Origin: Paenibacillus sp. FSL W8-0186
GTDB lineage: Bacteria > Bacillota > Bacilli > Paenibacillales > Paenibacillaceae
Assembly: GCF_037969765.1 (NCBI RefSeq)
Contig: NZ_CP150207.1
Span: 1,350,001-1,414,000 of the forward strand
Length of the DNA: 64,000 bases
Reading direction: 5' to 3'
The stretch's first letter is position 1, and the number at the start of each line of letters is the position of its first letter. Below are positions 16,507 through 25,393 of the stretch, one piece after another. A model generated the notes under the pieces. The model searched no databases. It was not told the DNA's origin and was given only the letters and a program-made list of their open reading frames with translations. The position numbers were made by a program, and so were the translations under genes.

Positions 16507-17316
16507 CTACCGCACTTGCCTCTTTAAGTAAACATATATTGTCAGCGGAGCGAAGATGACGATCAGCAGCAGGCCGACGCCGATGCCCGCCGCGAGGTCG
16601 ACTGCGTCCGCAGTTCCGTGAAACAGTCCGCGCGTCAGAGCAACGGCTGCACTGATCGGGTTCATATCGACCGCGACTTGCAGCCATCGGGGCATTGTCG
16701 ATGTGTCGACGAGCACGTTGCTGGCGAATAGGAGGGGGTACACGAGCATCATGCTTGTGCCCGATACCGTCTCGGGTTGCTTGGCCACATTACCTATGAG
16801 CGAAAACACCCAACTTACACTATAGGCAAAAAATAAAACATATATCCCCGCCAGCACAGCGCCACCGATACCCCCGTCCGGCCGGAATCCAAGCGCAAAT
16901 CCCATGGCCAGAACGGTGAGCACCGCTGCCAAGTAGCGCAAGCCATCGGCAATAACCGAACCGAAGAGGGCAGCGGGCTGCCAAAACGGCATTGTGCGGA
17001 ACCGATGATAGACGCCTCTGGCGATATCCGTGCATAACGTCGTACCGCTATAAACTGTCATCGGCACAACGGTCAGCACGAGGATGCCCGGCAGCAGATA
17101 CTGAATATACCCGCTGACAGAGCCGGCAATCGCCCCGCTGAACAAGAAGGTGAAGATGAGCAGCATGATAATCGGCGACAAGACCGCCTCAACAGCCAGG
17201 CCGAAGCCGTTGTTTCTCATATGATGCAGCGTTCTTCGCATGAATAGCGCAGTTGCAGCAAGGCCGCTTGGACTTCGCCGCGGTTTTCGCCCTTCATATG
17301 TCTGCAGAATACTCAT
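16507..17316 (-). CDS. ABC-2 type transporter permease (DrrB-like)
   Basis: A 269-aa membrane subunit of an ABC-2 exporter. A cytoplasmic N-terminal stretch (TALFMRRTLHHMRNNG) leads into six hydrophobic segments; the family motif region PETVSGTSMMLVYPLLFASNVLVDTSTMPRWLQ lies in the second half near 180-212. Its start overlaps the end of the ATPase gene by 4 nt (ATGA), so the two subunits are coupled. Together they form a DrrAB-type exporter like the daunorubicin pump. It is the last gene of an operon led by a WYL regulator and an NmrA-like reductase, followed by a terminator. Confidence 0.88.
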   Translation of the reverse strand: MSILQTYEGRKPRRSPSGLAATALFMRRTLHHMRNNGFGLAVEAVLSPIIMLLIFTFLFSGAIAGSVSGYIQYLLPGILVLTVVPMTVYSGTTLCTDIARGVYHRFRTMPFWQPAALFGSVIADGLRYLAAVLTVLAMGFALGFRPDGGIGGAVLAGIYVLFFAYSVSWVFSLIGNVAKQPETVSGTSMMLVYPLLFASNVLVDTSTMPRWLQVAVDMNPISAAVALTRGLFHGTADAVDLAAGIGVGLLLIVIFAPLTIYVYLKRQVR

Positions 17317-18269
17317 GTTGCCACCTCATTTCCATTTCCGCGATCTGGGGTCAGCGCGAAGTACACATCGTCAAGGTTCGGCTCGTTCAAGGCGAAGTCG
17401 TCGATCATTATCCCTTGACTGATAAGGTTGCCGATGACCGCATGCGCCAGCGCGGCTTCCGGCACCGCTGCTTTCACAGTCAGCCCGTCTTCTTCCGAAT
17501 GGGCTGTTAGACCATGTTCGTTTGCGAGCAGATGACAAATGCCAGCTAAATCGGTCCCCTCCGCCAGTCGGATCGTCAGCGTCTTGCCGCCGATCGACGC
17601 TTTTAACTGCTCTGGCGTGCCGACGGCGATGACCTTGCCTTGAGCGATAAAACCGATACGATCGGCCAATTGGTCGGCTTCTTCCAGGTACTGAGTCGTC
17701 AATAGCACAGTTGTCCCGTTCTTCACCAAATGGCGCACCGCTGCCCACAGCTCACGCCGGCTCTGGGGATCAAGCCCGGTCGTTGGCTCATCAAGGAACA
17801 TCACCTGGGGCGCCGGGAGAATGGCGGCTGCAAGATCCAGCCGTCGGCGCATGCCGCCGGAATATGTTCCGACGGTTCGGCTGCCCGCATCCTCCAATTT
17901 GAACGATCCGAGCAATTCTGCCGCAAGCGCGTGGGCATCCTTGCGTGAATAGCCGTGAAGCCCCGCGAACAGGGTCAGGTTTTGCCAGCCGGTCAGCGAT
18001 TCGTCCAGCGCCGCGTACTGACCCGTGACACTGATATGTCTGCGCACGACAGCGGCATCCTTCACCACGTCGTACCCACAGATGCTCGCCGTTCCCTCGT
18101 CCGGACGCAGCAGTGTGGTCAGCATATGGATCATCGTTGTCTTGCCGGCGCCGTTCGGACCGAGGAGCGTGAACAGCTCCCCTTGCCGAATCGCCAGGTC
18201 CACTCCGCGCACAGCCTCATGCGTCTGGAACGATTTGCGCAAGCCATGCGCTTCTATGGCGTACGCCAT
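17313..18269 (-). CDS. ABC transporter ATP-binding protein (DrrA-like, daunorubicin-resistance family)
   Basis: A 318-aa nucleotide-binding subunit. Walker A is GPNGAGKTT (about 38-46), the Q-loop follows, the signature is YSGGMRRRLDLAAA (about 134), and Walker B is VMFLDEPTTGLDPQSR. A C-terminal extension of about 90 residues (from KTLTIRLAEG) is typical of DrrA proteins and ends in the conserved PNLDDVYFALT. It energises export through the coupled DrrB-like permease. It lies 23 nt downstream of the NmrA-like gene on the minus strand. The substrate is likely a hydrophobic drug or antibiotic. Confidence 0.9.
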   Translation of the reverse strand: MAYAIEAHGLRKSFQTHEAVRGVDLAIRQGELFTLLGPNGAGKTTMIHMLTTLLRPDEGTASICGYDVVKDAAVVRRHISVTGQYAALDESLTGWQNLTLFAGLHGYSRKDAHALAAELLGSFKLEDAGSRTVGTYSGGMRRRLDLAAAILPAPQVMFLDEPTTGLDPQSRRELWAAVRHLVKNGTTVLLTTQYLEEADQLADRIGFIAQGKVIAVGTPEQLKASIGGKTLTIRLAEGTDLAGICHLLANEHGLTAHSEEDGLTVKAAVPEAALAHAVIGNLISQGIMIDDFALNEPNLDDVYFALTPDRGNGNEVAT

Positions 18270-18292
18270 CTTTATCCCTCCTCTGATCCCCG

Positions 18293-19123
18293 TTAGGATA
18301 GAAACATCCGCTTATGCTCCTCTGCCCACTCGGCAAACGTCCGGGCTGGCCGCCCAAGTACTTGCTCAATCGTCGGGAGCACGGTATAGCCAGCCTCTGG
18401 CGGATTTTTCGCGATCTGTACGAAAAAATCAACGCTCTCTTCGTCATAGCCCTGATCCCGCCATTGCTGACGTGCTTCTTCCTCGGTCAGCTCGATGAAG
18501 GGGATGTCCTTACCGGCCGCCGCTGCGATCGCGCGAACCGTTTCTCGGCGTGTCAGCGCTTCGGGTCCAGTCAGCGGATAGCTTCGACCGTGATGGCCCC
18601 TGCCTAATAGTGCCTCAACGGCAACGGCGGCAATATCGCCCTCGTGTACCCGCGCGCTCAGCGCGTCCCCGTAGAACTCCCGCACGACGCCTTCCGTTCG
18701 GATGGTCTCCCCCCAATCCGCCAGCACGTTGGCCATAAATTCGGCTGGCTTAACCAGCGTCCATTGCATGCCGCTGGCTCGCAGCGTTTCCTCTACGATG
18801 CCTTCCTCATAGCCGACCAGTACGACAACTCGCTTCACGCCGGCAGCTTCCGCCAGCGCTATAACTTGAGGGTCCGTGTAGAGATCAGCATGGGGTTCGT
18901 CGCTGGAGATAATCAAGAACATGGCCTCGATCCCTTGCAACGCTTCCTTCAGTGTCTCCGGCTTCATCAGATCGCCCGCCGCAATCTCTACGCCTTCCGG
19001 CAGCTTGGCTTTTGCCCGTTCGGGATGACGCGTTAGCGCCCTAACGGAACTTCCCCGCTGCACCAGCAGCTCCGTTACATGTTGTCCAACCGTTCCTGTT
19101 GCCCCTGTCACCAAAATCGTCAT
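18293..19123 (-). CDS. NmrA-like NAD(P)-binding reductase (atypical SDR)
   Basis: A 276-aa atypical short-chain dehydrogenase with the N-terminal dinucleotide motif ILVTGATGTVGQHVTELL (3-20), a basic stretch ALTRHPERAK that favours NADP, and the late segment YPLTGPEALTRRETVRAIAAAAGKDIPFIEL typical of NmrA/HSCARG and azoreductase-like proteins. The classical catalytic Tyr-x3-Lys is not evident, so redox sensing or quinone reduction are alternatives. Its ATG overlaps the stop of the WYL regulator (ATGA), so it is translated with it, and it precedes the DrrAB exporter. The operon suggests response to a toxic redox-active compound. Confidence 0.83.
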   Translation of the reverse strand: MTILVTGATGTVGQHVTELLVQRGSSVRALTRHPERAKAKLPEGVEIAAGDLMKPETLKEALQGIEAMFLIISSDEPHADLYTDPQVIALAEAAGVKRVVVLVGYEEGIVEETLRASGMQWTLVKPAEFMANVLADWGETIRTEGVVREFYGDALSARVHEGDIAAVAVEALLGRGHHGRSYPLTGPEALTRRETVRAIAAAAGKDIPFIELTEEEARQQWRDQGYDEESVDFFVQIAKNPPEAGYTVLPTIEQVLGRPARTFAEWAEEHKRMFLS

Positions 19124-20034
19124 ATTCCATTTCCTCCTCGTTTTTTCGCATAATGCTGGCGGATGGCTTCGATATGGGCGATGACATCATCCTGCAGTTC
19201 AGCCGGCGATACAATCTCGACGTTCGTTCCGTAGCTGGCAATGACCGATAACGCATACTCTTTCTTGTAAAAGGTCGTGTGCACATCGATCCAATCCCCC
19301 TGATACGTGCATTCACCCGGGAATTGCTCGAATACGCGGGTACGAACCGCCAAGCCGAAACGAAGATGGGCGCAAATTCCTTGAATTTCGCTCTCTTCCG
19401 ACTCGTCCGGAATTTGCCGTGGGACGAATATTTCCCCGCACACATCGAGCGAGGCGATTCGCGACACGCGAAAATACCGTTTCGATTGCCGCGATCGACA
19501 GTACCCTTCCAAGTACCAGACGCCTTTTTCCCATAAGAGATTCAGAGGCTCCACGCTGCGCTCGGTTGCCTTGCCGGATGTGCTTGTGTATTCCAGCCTG
19601 ACGACGCGGGATTGCCGGACAGCTCGGAAAAGCTCCTGAACAATATCTCTCTCATAGTCCGACGTGCTGATGCTTAGAATGACGGCTTCGTGGCTTCCTT
19701 CGTTCGCCAGATCCGGATTCAGGCTGGCCAGCTTCCGCATTGCGGGTGCCACGGCACCTCCCATAGCTCTTTCCATCGCCTTCAAAAGCGTATAGATCAC
19801 CGATAAATCATCGACCGAGAAGTGCTGCCTCGTCAGGAAAAATCCGTTCATCAACTCGAACCCGCCGTCCGCACCGGTAAACGAAGCGACCGGGATGCCA
19901 GCCTGATTGATCAGTTCGACATCACGGTAGATGGTCCGAATCGAAACCTCGAACTTGGCGGCGAGTTCCGCAGCGGTTACTCTTTTTTTGGCCATCAGTT
20001 CCAGCGCGATTCCCAACAAACGATCCAGTCTCAA
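19120..20034 (-). CDS. WYL-domain (YafY-type) transcriptional regulator
   Basis: A 304-aa regulator. The HTH (about 1-60, VTAAELAAKFEVSIRTIYRDVELINQAGIPV) precedes a WYL domain with RLEYTSTSGK, VEPLNLLWEKGVWYLEGYC and YFRVSRI. It leads a minus-strand operon with the NmrA-like reductase and the DrrAB exporter, and overlaps the reductase start by 4 nt. Upstream is a perfect 12-bp-arm palindrome (20093-20119), which makes autoregulation likely. The start codon on the minus strand is TTG or the nearby ATG; GGGGGAGGATATCC precedes the TTG, so 20034 is kept. It resembles the WYL regulator at 13446. Confidence 0.85.
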   Translation of the reverse strand: MRLDRLLGIALELMAKKRVTAAELAAKFEVSIRTIYRDVELINQAGIPVASFTGADGGFELMNGFFLTRQHFSVDDLSVIYTLLKAMERAMGGAVAPAMRKLASLNPDLANEGSHEAVILSISTSDYERDIVQELFRAVRQSRVVRLEYTSTSGKATERSVEPLNLLWEKGVWYLEGYCRSRQSKRYFRVSRIASLDVCGEIFVPRQIPDESEESEIQGICAHLRFGLAVRTRVFEQFPGECTYQGDWIDVHTTFYKKEYALSVIASYGTNVEIVSPAELQDDVIAHIEAIRQHYAKKRGGNGI

Positions 20035-20074
20035 GGATATCCTCCCCCTCGGTCAGTGAAGTGTGGTCACCTGT

Positions 20075-20119
20075 CTCTTATCCTAAACTAACAATCCTGA
20101 CAACATAGTTGTCAGGATT
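20075..20119 (-). promoter_or_regulatory. Palindromic operator and promoter of the WYL-reductase-exporter operon
   Basis: AATCCTGACAAC-ATA-GTTGTCAGGATT (20093-20119) is a perfect palindrome with 12-bp arms, containing CTGACA-N7-TGTCAG. On the minus strand the proximal arm provides TTGTCA as a -35-like box, followed after 17 nt by TAAGAG (20075-20080), a weak -10. The layout matches the dinB promoter at 14430. Confidence 0.65.
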
Positions 20120-20206
20120 AAAAGCGAGGTGTTTTCTTTTTCAATACTTTTTCGATGTATGTAATATATTCAGATTCTTCGCGGCTCTACCTGTTTCATG
20201 ATCCTA

Positions 20207-20890
20207 TTAAACATGATCTGCCCCGCCCAACACCCGATTCACCAACTGATCCGCTTGGCGGGTCGTCTCCGGCAGGCGGTAATGCGGAGCCAGCTTCAAT
20301 ATCCAATCACAGGCGGTCGCGAGTGAAATCTTATGACCTACCGAGACGAATATCGGCTTGATCCCATCCTGCGTTCTTACTGCGCTGCCAATGACTTCGC
20401 CGCGATCCATAAGCGAGGACATAGCCCCTCTATCCAAGCCGGGCTCCTCGAATTCCCCTAGTAATCTTGTCTTGCCGCAGCCAATGGCAGGCATGTTGAA
20501 CAGGACGCCCAAATGGCTGGCCAAGCCGAAACGCCGGGGATGAGCCAATCCCTGGCCATCGCACACAATCAGTTGCGGCGGCGTCTTGATTTGCTGAAAT
20601 GCCTGAATGACGGGCGGCAGCTCCCTAAACGAGAATAGCCCCGGGATATACGGGAATTGCACGTGGTCTTCCACGACGACGGATTCTGCAACTTTCAAGG
20701 AATCCGCCTCCAAAATTACGACGGCAGCGATTAACTTGCCGCTATGCTTGCTATAAGCCACATCGACTCCGGCGATATACTGGACGTCAGCCAGATGATC
20801 CTCCGCGATCACTTGCCTTGCCAGCTCCTGCTGCAATTGGACGGCTTCCTCTTCCGTCAGCTTCCACGAATGCTTAACTCTGGGTTCCAT
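20207..20890 (-). CDS. nfi: Endonuclease V (deoxyinosine 3'-endonuclease)
   Basis: A 227-aa repair enzyme that cuts DNA one base 3' of deoxyinosine and acts also on other damaged or flapped DNA. Family hallmarks are the metal-binding Asp43 in GVDVAY, the wedge/catalytic segment YIPGLFSFRE, VCDGQGLAHPRRFGLASHLGV with the second catalytic Asp, and CGKTRLLG followed by VGHKISL. The start 20890 is preferred because GGAGG lies 6 nt upstream, within the codons of a longer in-frame reading from 20911. It is monocistronic, upstream of the WYL operon on the same strand. Confidence 0.92.
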   Translation of the reverse strand: MEPRVKHSWKLTEEEAVQLQQELARQVIAEDHLADVQYIAGVDVAYSKHSGKLIAAVVILEADSLKVAESVVVEDHVQFPYIPGLFSFRELPPVIQAFQQIKTPPQLIVCDGQGLAHPRRFGLASHLGVLFNMPAIGCGKTRLLGEFEEPGLDRGAMSSLMDRGEVIGSAVRTQDGIKPIFVSVGHKISLATACDWILKLAPHYRLPETTRQADQLVNRVLGGADHV

Positions 20891-21026
20891 ACCGGGCCTC
20901 CATCTACTCATCTATACACTGATTATAACCGAATCGCGTCCCCCTGCCATTTCCTAACACTCACACAATTCATCTAGACACCTACCCCTAAAGTGATACA
21001 ATAAAATCACTCAAGGAGGGGATGCC

Positions 21027-22838
21027 TTGCTATATCGTTGGTTCATTTTTCCATTCCGGCGGAGCATCCGGAACAAGCTGATCCTGATCATGATTCTGAT
21101 ATCCGTTGTTCCGCTCATCGTCGTGACGGTCCTGTCTGCCGAGAATACGAGAAAATCGATGGAAAGCGAAGTGATCCAGTCCAACATCACGCGAATTACC
21201 TGGACAGGCGGATATTTGGAAGAGAAGTTCATTCAGCTCAATAATCTCATTTATACGATTCTGATCAGCAATACGCTAGATGAATATATTAATAAAATGG
21301 ACGGCTCGACCTTGTCCAATCAGTTCAACGCCCAGCGCAGCATCATCGATACGATGACGTCAGTCTATTATTCGGGGAATAATCATCTGCTGGGAATCCA
21401 GCTATACTTGAAGGAGAAGAACAAGCTGTTCACGATCAACAGCATGCAGAAGCAGATCAGCACGCCCCCAGAGGTGCCGGCCATGTGGAACGAAGTGACA
21501 TCCAGCGGCATGAACTTCATGATCACGAGCAACGAGAGCGATCCGTCGAAATTCAATCTCATCCGCAGCGTAAACCGGTTCGAAAACAAGGAACTGCTGG
21601 GCAGCATCCTGCTGGAGGTTAAATGGCAGATGATGGACAGCGCTCTGGAGCTGCTGCGGTCGGAGCCGGATTATTCTGTATTTATCGCCGACCGGGACGG
21701 CCAAATCATGTATATGCCAGGCCCGGAGAATCAGAACGAAGCCCCGGAACGTATAGCGAATGTGCTGAAAAAGCTGGGGAATACGGACAGCGGCCCGGGA
21801 TATATCCAGACAAAGGACAGCTATATTTTTTACAATACGGTGGAGCCCTGGAACCTGAAGCTGGTGAAGATCATTCCTGCCGAATATATTAATCAGAGCG
21901 CAAGGACGAACCTCAATTACGGGTTGATTGTGGGCATTATTTCAGCGGGTGTGTCGCTGCTGATCGCAGTCATTTTAGCCTGGAGCACCTCCAAGCCGAT
22001 CGTCAGTCTGGCCAAGTCAATGCGCGGCATCAGCATCATTCAAGACCGGGAGCCGCCGGTCAGCAAGCGGATCGATGAGCTTGGATTCCTGGAATTTAAG
22101 CTATATAATATGTCCCACCGGCTTCGAGAGTACATCAAGACTGAATACAGCATGAATCTGGAAAAAAAGACCGCCCAATTGAAAGCGCTTCAATCACAAA
22201 TCAATCCGCACTTCCTGCAAAATACACTGCAACTGATCGGCGGACTCGCCTTCTCCAGCAAGCCTGAAGAGATCAACGAGCTGATCCGTTCGCTGAGCCA
22301 TATGTTCCGGTATGTTGTCCGCGGACCGAATGATTTGGCAACGATCCAGGCCGAGCTGGATCACCTGAATAACTATATGCATATCCAGATGCAGCGTTTC
22401 TCGCCGCGGATCAGCTACGAAATAGAATGTGATCCAGAGACCCTGAACTGCCGGATTCCGAAGCTGACGCTGCAGCCCATCGTCGAGAACGCCTTCCAGC
22501 ATGGACTCGACAAGAAGCCGGGGGATTGGCGCCTCAAGGTGCAGGTACGGCAAAATCAGCACGGCGTCAACATTCTCGTTGAAGATAACGGGGTGGGGAT
22601 GAACGCAGCGGCCCTAAAGGAACTGCAAACGAGCTTGCGCCGCGAGACCGATCAAATCTGGACAAGCGGAGACCGCATCGGCATGAATAACGTAGCCTCC
22701 CGCATCAAAATGCATTTCGGGCTGCAATACGGCGTATCCGTAGAGAGCGAGTCTGGGGTCGGCACAAGAGTAAGCATTCAAATTCCGATGATGAAAGAGG
22801 GTGACAGCTCCTATGATCAGAACGTTAATCGTGGATGA
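21027..22838 (+). CDS. Sensor histidine kinase, YesM family
   Basis: A 603-aa membrane kinase. TM1 lies at about 17-38 (LILIMILISVVPLIVVTVL), an extracellular sensor domain of about 250 residues follows, and TM2 is at about 293-315. The HAMP linker leads to the His_kinase domain with the phospho-acceptor in QSQINPHFLQNTLQLIGG (His about 395). The ATPase has VENAFQHGLDK, EDNGVGM and GDRIGMNNVASRI. The start is TTG 21027 after AAGGAGGGG; no in-frame ATG fits. The gene overlaps the response-regulator start. YesM/YesN pairs usually control the adjacent carbohydrate importer, here the binding protein, permeases and glycosidases that follow. Confidence 0.9.
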   Translation: MLYRWFIFPFRRSIRNKLILIMILISVVPLIVVTVLSAENTRKSMESEVIQSNITRITWTGGYLEEKFIQLNNLIYTILISNTLDEYINKMDGSTLSNQFNAQRSIIDTMTSVYYSGNNHLLGIQLYLKEKNKLFTINSMQKQISTPPEVPAMWNEVTSSGMNFMITSNESDPSKFNLIRSVNRFENKELLGSILLEVKWQMMDSALELLRSEPDYSVFIADRDGQIMYMPGPENQNEAPERIANVLKKLGNTDSGPGYIQTKDSYIFYNTVEPWNLKLVKIIPAEYINQSARTNLNYGLIVGIISAGVSLLIAVILAWSTSKPIVSLAKSMRGISIIQDREPPVSKRIDELGFLEFKLYNMSHRLREYIKTEYSMNLEKKTAQLKALQSQINPHFLQNTLQLIGGLAFSSKPEEINELIRSLSHMFRYVVRGPNDLATIQAELDHLNNYMHIQMQRFSPRISYEIECDPETLNCRIPKLTLQPIVENAFQHGLDKKPGDWRLKVQVRQNQHGVNILVEDNGVGMNAAALKELQTSLRRETDQIWTSGDRIGMNNVASRIKMHFGLQYGVSVESESGVGTRVSIQIPMMKEGDSSYDQNVNRG

Positions 22839-23871
22839 TGAGAAGATGCCGCGCGAGATGATCAAGCGGTACGGGTCATGGGATGAGTATGGCATGGAAA
22901 TTGTCGGTGAGGCGGATGATGGTTTGGAGGCGCTGCGCCTGATCGAGGCCCGCTCTCCGCAGCTGGTTATTACGGATATGCGCATGCCTGGAGCGGATGG
23001 ACTGGAACTGCTGGGCATTTTGAATGAGCGCTATCCGGAGACGAAGGTGATCGTGGTCAGCGGTTATGACGACTTCACCTATTTGAAGCAGGCGATTCGC
23101 TGCAAAGCCAAGGATTACATTCTTAAGCCGATCGATCCGAAGGAGTTAAATGCCGCCCTGTTAAAATGCAAAAATGAGCTGGAATCCTCCCGCGTCATAT
23201 ACCGCGAGCAATTTACGCTGCAGATCGATTTCCTGCAAATCGCCAAAGGATACAAGCCGGCGCTCGCGTCTTACTATAACCGGCTGGATGTCTCCGGCAT
23301 CCGGGATACGTTCCAGGAGCTGCTCCGGCAGCTTGGCAATGCGGAGGCGGAGCAGGCGAGGATGCAGGACCGGATTTATCAGGAATTCATCGTACTGCTC
23401 CGGGAGCTGATGATCGCCAACTCGCAGACCGTAGAGGGCTTCCGGTTCGAAATCGACGAAGCCGCGCTGCAATCCTATGAGCGTCTGCTAAGCGATGTGA
23501 CGAAGCTGTATTTGCTGGCGATGAACCAGCTTGAGGAGCATCGGAAATACCGGCGGAAGCTCAACCTGCCGGAAATCAAGCATTATGTCGAGGCCAATTT
23601 CTGCAAGCCGATTACGCTTGAGCAGATTGCGTCCGCGTTCTTCGTCAGCAAAGAATATTTAAGCCGCGCCTTCAAGAACGAGTTCCGCCAAAATCTGTCC
23701 GATTACATCCTGCAGCTGCGGATGGAGAAGTCGAAGGCGCTGCTGCTGGAAGGCAAGCTGCCGATCAAGGCCATTGCCGAAAGCTGCGGCTACGAGGAGC
23801 TCGCTTATTTCTACCGCGTGTTCAAGAAGCATTATGGCATCGCACCGGGTGAAATGAGGAAAGAGCGTTAA
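22813..23871 (+). CDS. Response regulator with AraC-type DNA-binding domain, YesN family
   Basis: A 352-aa regulator. The receiver domain (1-120) has acidic DD at 8-9, the phospho-acceptor Asp55 in VITDMRMPG, and Lys in KDYILKP. A linker of about 120 residues follows, then two AraC helix-turn-helix units at about 250-350 (LEQIASAFFVSKEYLSRAFKNEF and IKAIAESCGYEELAYFYRVFKKHYG). ATG 22813 follows AAAGAGGG; an in-frame GTG at 22801 is less favoured. It overlaps the kinase gene by 26 nt, so the two are translated together, and it is followed by a strong terminator before the importer genes it probably activates. Confidence 0.9.
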   Translation: MIRTLIVDDEKMPREMIKRYGSWDEYGMEIVGEADDGLEALRLIEARSPQLVITDMRMPGADGLELLGILNERYPETKVIVVSGYDDFTYLKQAIRCKAKDYILKPIDPKELNAALLKCKNELESSRVIYREQFTLQIDFLQIAKGYKPALASYYNRLDVSGIRDTFQELLRQLGNAEAEQARMQDRIYQEFIVLLRELMIANSQTVEGFRFEIDEAALQSYERLLSDVTKLYLLAMNQLEEHRKYRRKLNLPEIKHYVEANFCKPITLEQIASAFFVSKEYLSRAFKNEFRQNLSDYILQLRMEKSKALLLEGKLPIKAIAESCGYEELAYFYRVFKKHYGIAPGEMRKER

Positions 23872-23911
23872 TTTCATATTGAGAAGGCAAGAACGAGGTT
23901 CAAAATTGTAC

Positions 23912-23957
23912 AAAGAAAGAGGTTAATTTCGTCGAATTAATCTCTTTCTTTGTTATT
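23912..23957 (+). terminator. Terminator between the two-component genes and the importer operon
   Basis: AAAGAAAGAGGTTAATT pairs with AATTAATCTCTTTCTTT (one G-T pair) and is followed by a T-rich run. It separates constitutive regulator expression from the inducible importer operon. Confidence 0.85.
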
Positions 23958-23962
23958 TTACA

Positions 23963-23977
23963 ATGTAAGCGTAACCA
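23963..23977 (+). promoter_or_regulatory. CcpA cre site upstream of the sugar importer
   Basis: ATGTAAGCGTAACCA matches the Gram-positive cre consensus WTGNAANCGNWNNCW at every fixed position. It lies 26 nt before the binding-protein start, so carbon catabolite control of this operon is likely. Confidence 0.75.
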
Positions 23978-24003
23978 ACATCAGACATGGGGAGGTCAAA
24001 AGC

Positions 24004-25311
24004 ATGAAGAACAAATGGAAACTGCTGCTTAGCGCAATATTGGTTGTAGGCCTGCTGGCAGGCTGCGGATCGGGAGGCGGCTCTTCATCTGGAAGCGCGA
24101 ACAGCGGTGATTCCGGCAAGACAGATACGGGGGGCAAGGCGCAGACCGTCAATCTGAAGGTGTTTATCGCCCAGCCTCGCTTCAAGGAACAGTACGATAA
24201 GTACATTGCCGACTTCATTGCCAAACAGAAAGCAGAGAAAAATATCGATGTTAAGGTTCAACTCGAAATGCCGAATGCGGACAATGCGCCGCAAATTCTG
24301 AAGACGAGACTGGCTTCGAATGATGCGCCGGACGTATTCAGTCTTCATGCTGTTAACGAGGTGCCGACGTTCTATAAAGCGGGTTACCTCGAAGATTTGT
24401 CCAGCCAGCCATTCGTTGATAAATTGCTCGACAGCGTAAAGCCTTCCGTTACGTATGACGACAAGGTCGTTGCGGTACCACTGGAGACGTTATCCTGGGG
24501 TTACCTATACAACAAACAAATCTTCTCCGATCTGGGACTGACGCCTCCAGCGACGTTAACCGAAATGAAAGCAGTAGTAGAGAAGCTGAAGGAGAACAAC
24601 ATCACGCCGTTTGTGCTGTCCTACCAGGAAGCGTGGATTCCGCAGCTGTTCCTGCCGCTGGCCGTAGGAGCCCTTACGGAGACCGATAATCCTGATTTCG
24701 TCGACAGAATGTACAGCAATAACGGTTCCTTCTCCGAAATGAAGTCGATGTTCGAGATCATCGATCTGGTAAATGCGAACGGAACGGACAAGGCGCTGGA
24801 AGTCAGCGGCGACGACGGCGCGGCCGCCTTCGCTGCAGGGAAAGGCGCGATGTGGATCCAAGGCCCATGGTATGCCGAGACGATTCTGAAATCCAATCCG
24901 GATCTTGATTTCGGAGTTGCCCCGCTGCCGATCAACGACAATCCTAATGCAACACTGATCAACTTGAGTACTTCCACTTCGCTCGCCGTGTCGCCGACCA
25001 GCAAGAACAAAGAAGTGGCGCTGGACCTGGTCAACTATATTTTGGACGAGAACGATTCCAATGAGTTTTTCCAGAGCTTGAAATTCAATCCGTTGGCTAC
25101 CGTACACACGTTTGAAAGCTATCCATGGGTCAATGATGCTACCGAATATGTGAAGGCCGGCAAATCGTATCAGGATCCGCGGATTCCTCAGGCGGTCAAG
25201 GACGAGGTCGGTAAAGGGCTGCAAAGCTATTTCGCGAAGCAAATGTCTCAGGAGGACGTGCTGAATGCACTGGATAAGGCTTGGAAGGATTTCAATAAAG
25301 TGAACAAGTAG
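24004..25311 (+). CDS. Sugar ABC transporter substrate-binding lipoprotein (family 1)
   Basis: A 435-aa extracellular solute-binding protein. The signal peptide MKNKWKLLLSAILVVGLLAGC ends in the lipobox LLAGC, so the mature protein is lipid-anchored at Cys21. A Gly/Ser linker follows, and then a two-lobed family 1 binding domain with APDVFSLHAVNEVPTFYKAGYLEDL, GWGYLYNKQIF-type hinge (LSWGYLYNKQIFSDLGL) and AAFAAGKGAMWIQGPWY. ATG 24004 is chosen because GGGGAGG precedes it and the leader starts there. It delivers a mono- or oligosaccharide to the two permeases downstream; the glycosidases in the operon suggest beta-linked oligosaccharides. No ATPase is encoded, so a shared MsmX-type ATPase elsewhere is expected. 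Confidence 0.9.
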   Translation: MKNKWKLLLSAILVVGLLAGCGSGGGSSSGSANSGDSGKTDTGGKAQTVNLKVFIAQPRFKEQYDKYIADFIAKQKAEKNIDVKVQLEMPNADNAPQILKTRLASNDAPDVFSLHAVNEVPTFYKAGYLEDLSSQPFVDKLLDSVKPSVTYDDKVVAVPLETLSWGYLYNKQIFSDLGLTPPATLTEMKAVVEKLKENNITPFVLSYQEAWIPQLFLPLAVGALTETDNPDFVDRMYSNNGSFSEMKSMFEIIDLVNANGTDKALEVSGDDGAAAFAAGKGAMWIQGPWYAETILKSNPDLDFGVAPLPINDNPNATLINLSTSTSLAVSPTSKNKEVALDLVNYILDENDSNEFFQSLKFNPLATVHTFESYPWVNDATEYVKAGKSYQDPRIPQAVKDEVGKGLQSYFAKQMSQEDVLNALDKAWKDFNKVNK

Positions 25312-25322
25312 GTTCCGGTAAG

Positions 25323-25355
25323 GAAGGGCGGCGTGGGTTTGTGGCGCTGCCTTTC
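25323..25355 (+). promoter_or_regulatory. Intercistronic hairpin after the binding-protein gene
   Basis: GAAGGGCGGCG pairs with GCGCTGCCTTTC with G-T pairs. It lacks a good T tract and probably attenuates or stabilises the message so that the binding protein is made in excess over the permeases. Confidence 0.45.
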
Positions 25356-25393
25356 TACTAACCCAATACTCGAACATCTGAGGTGATGTAACC

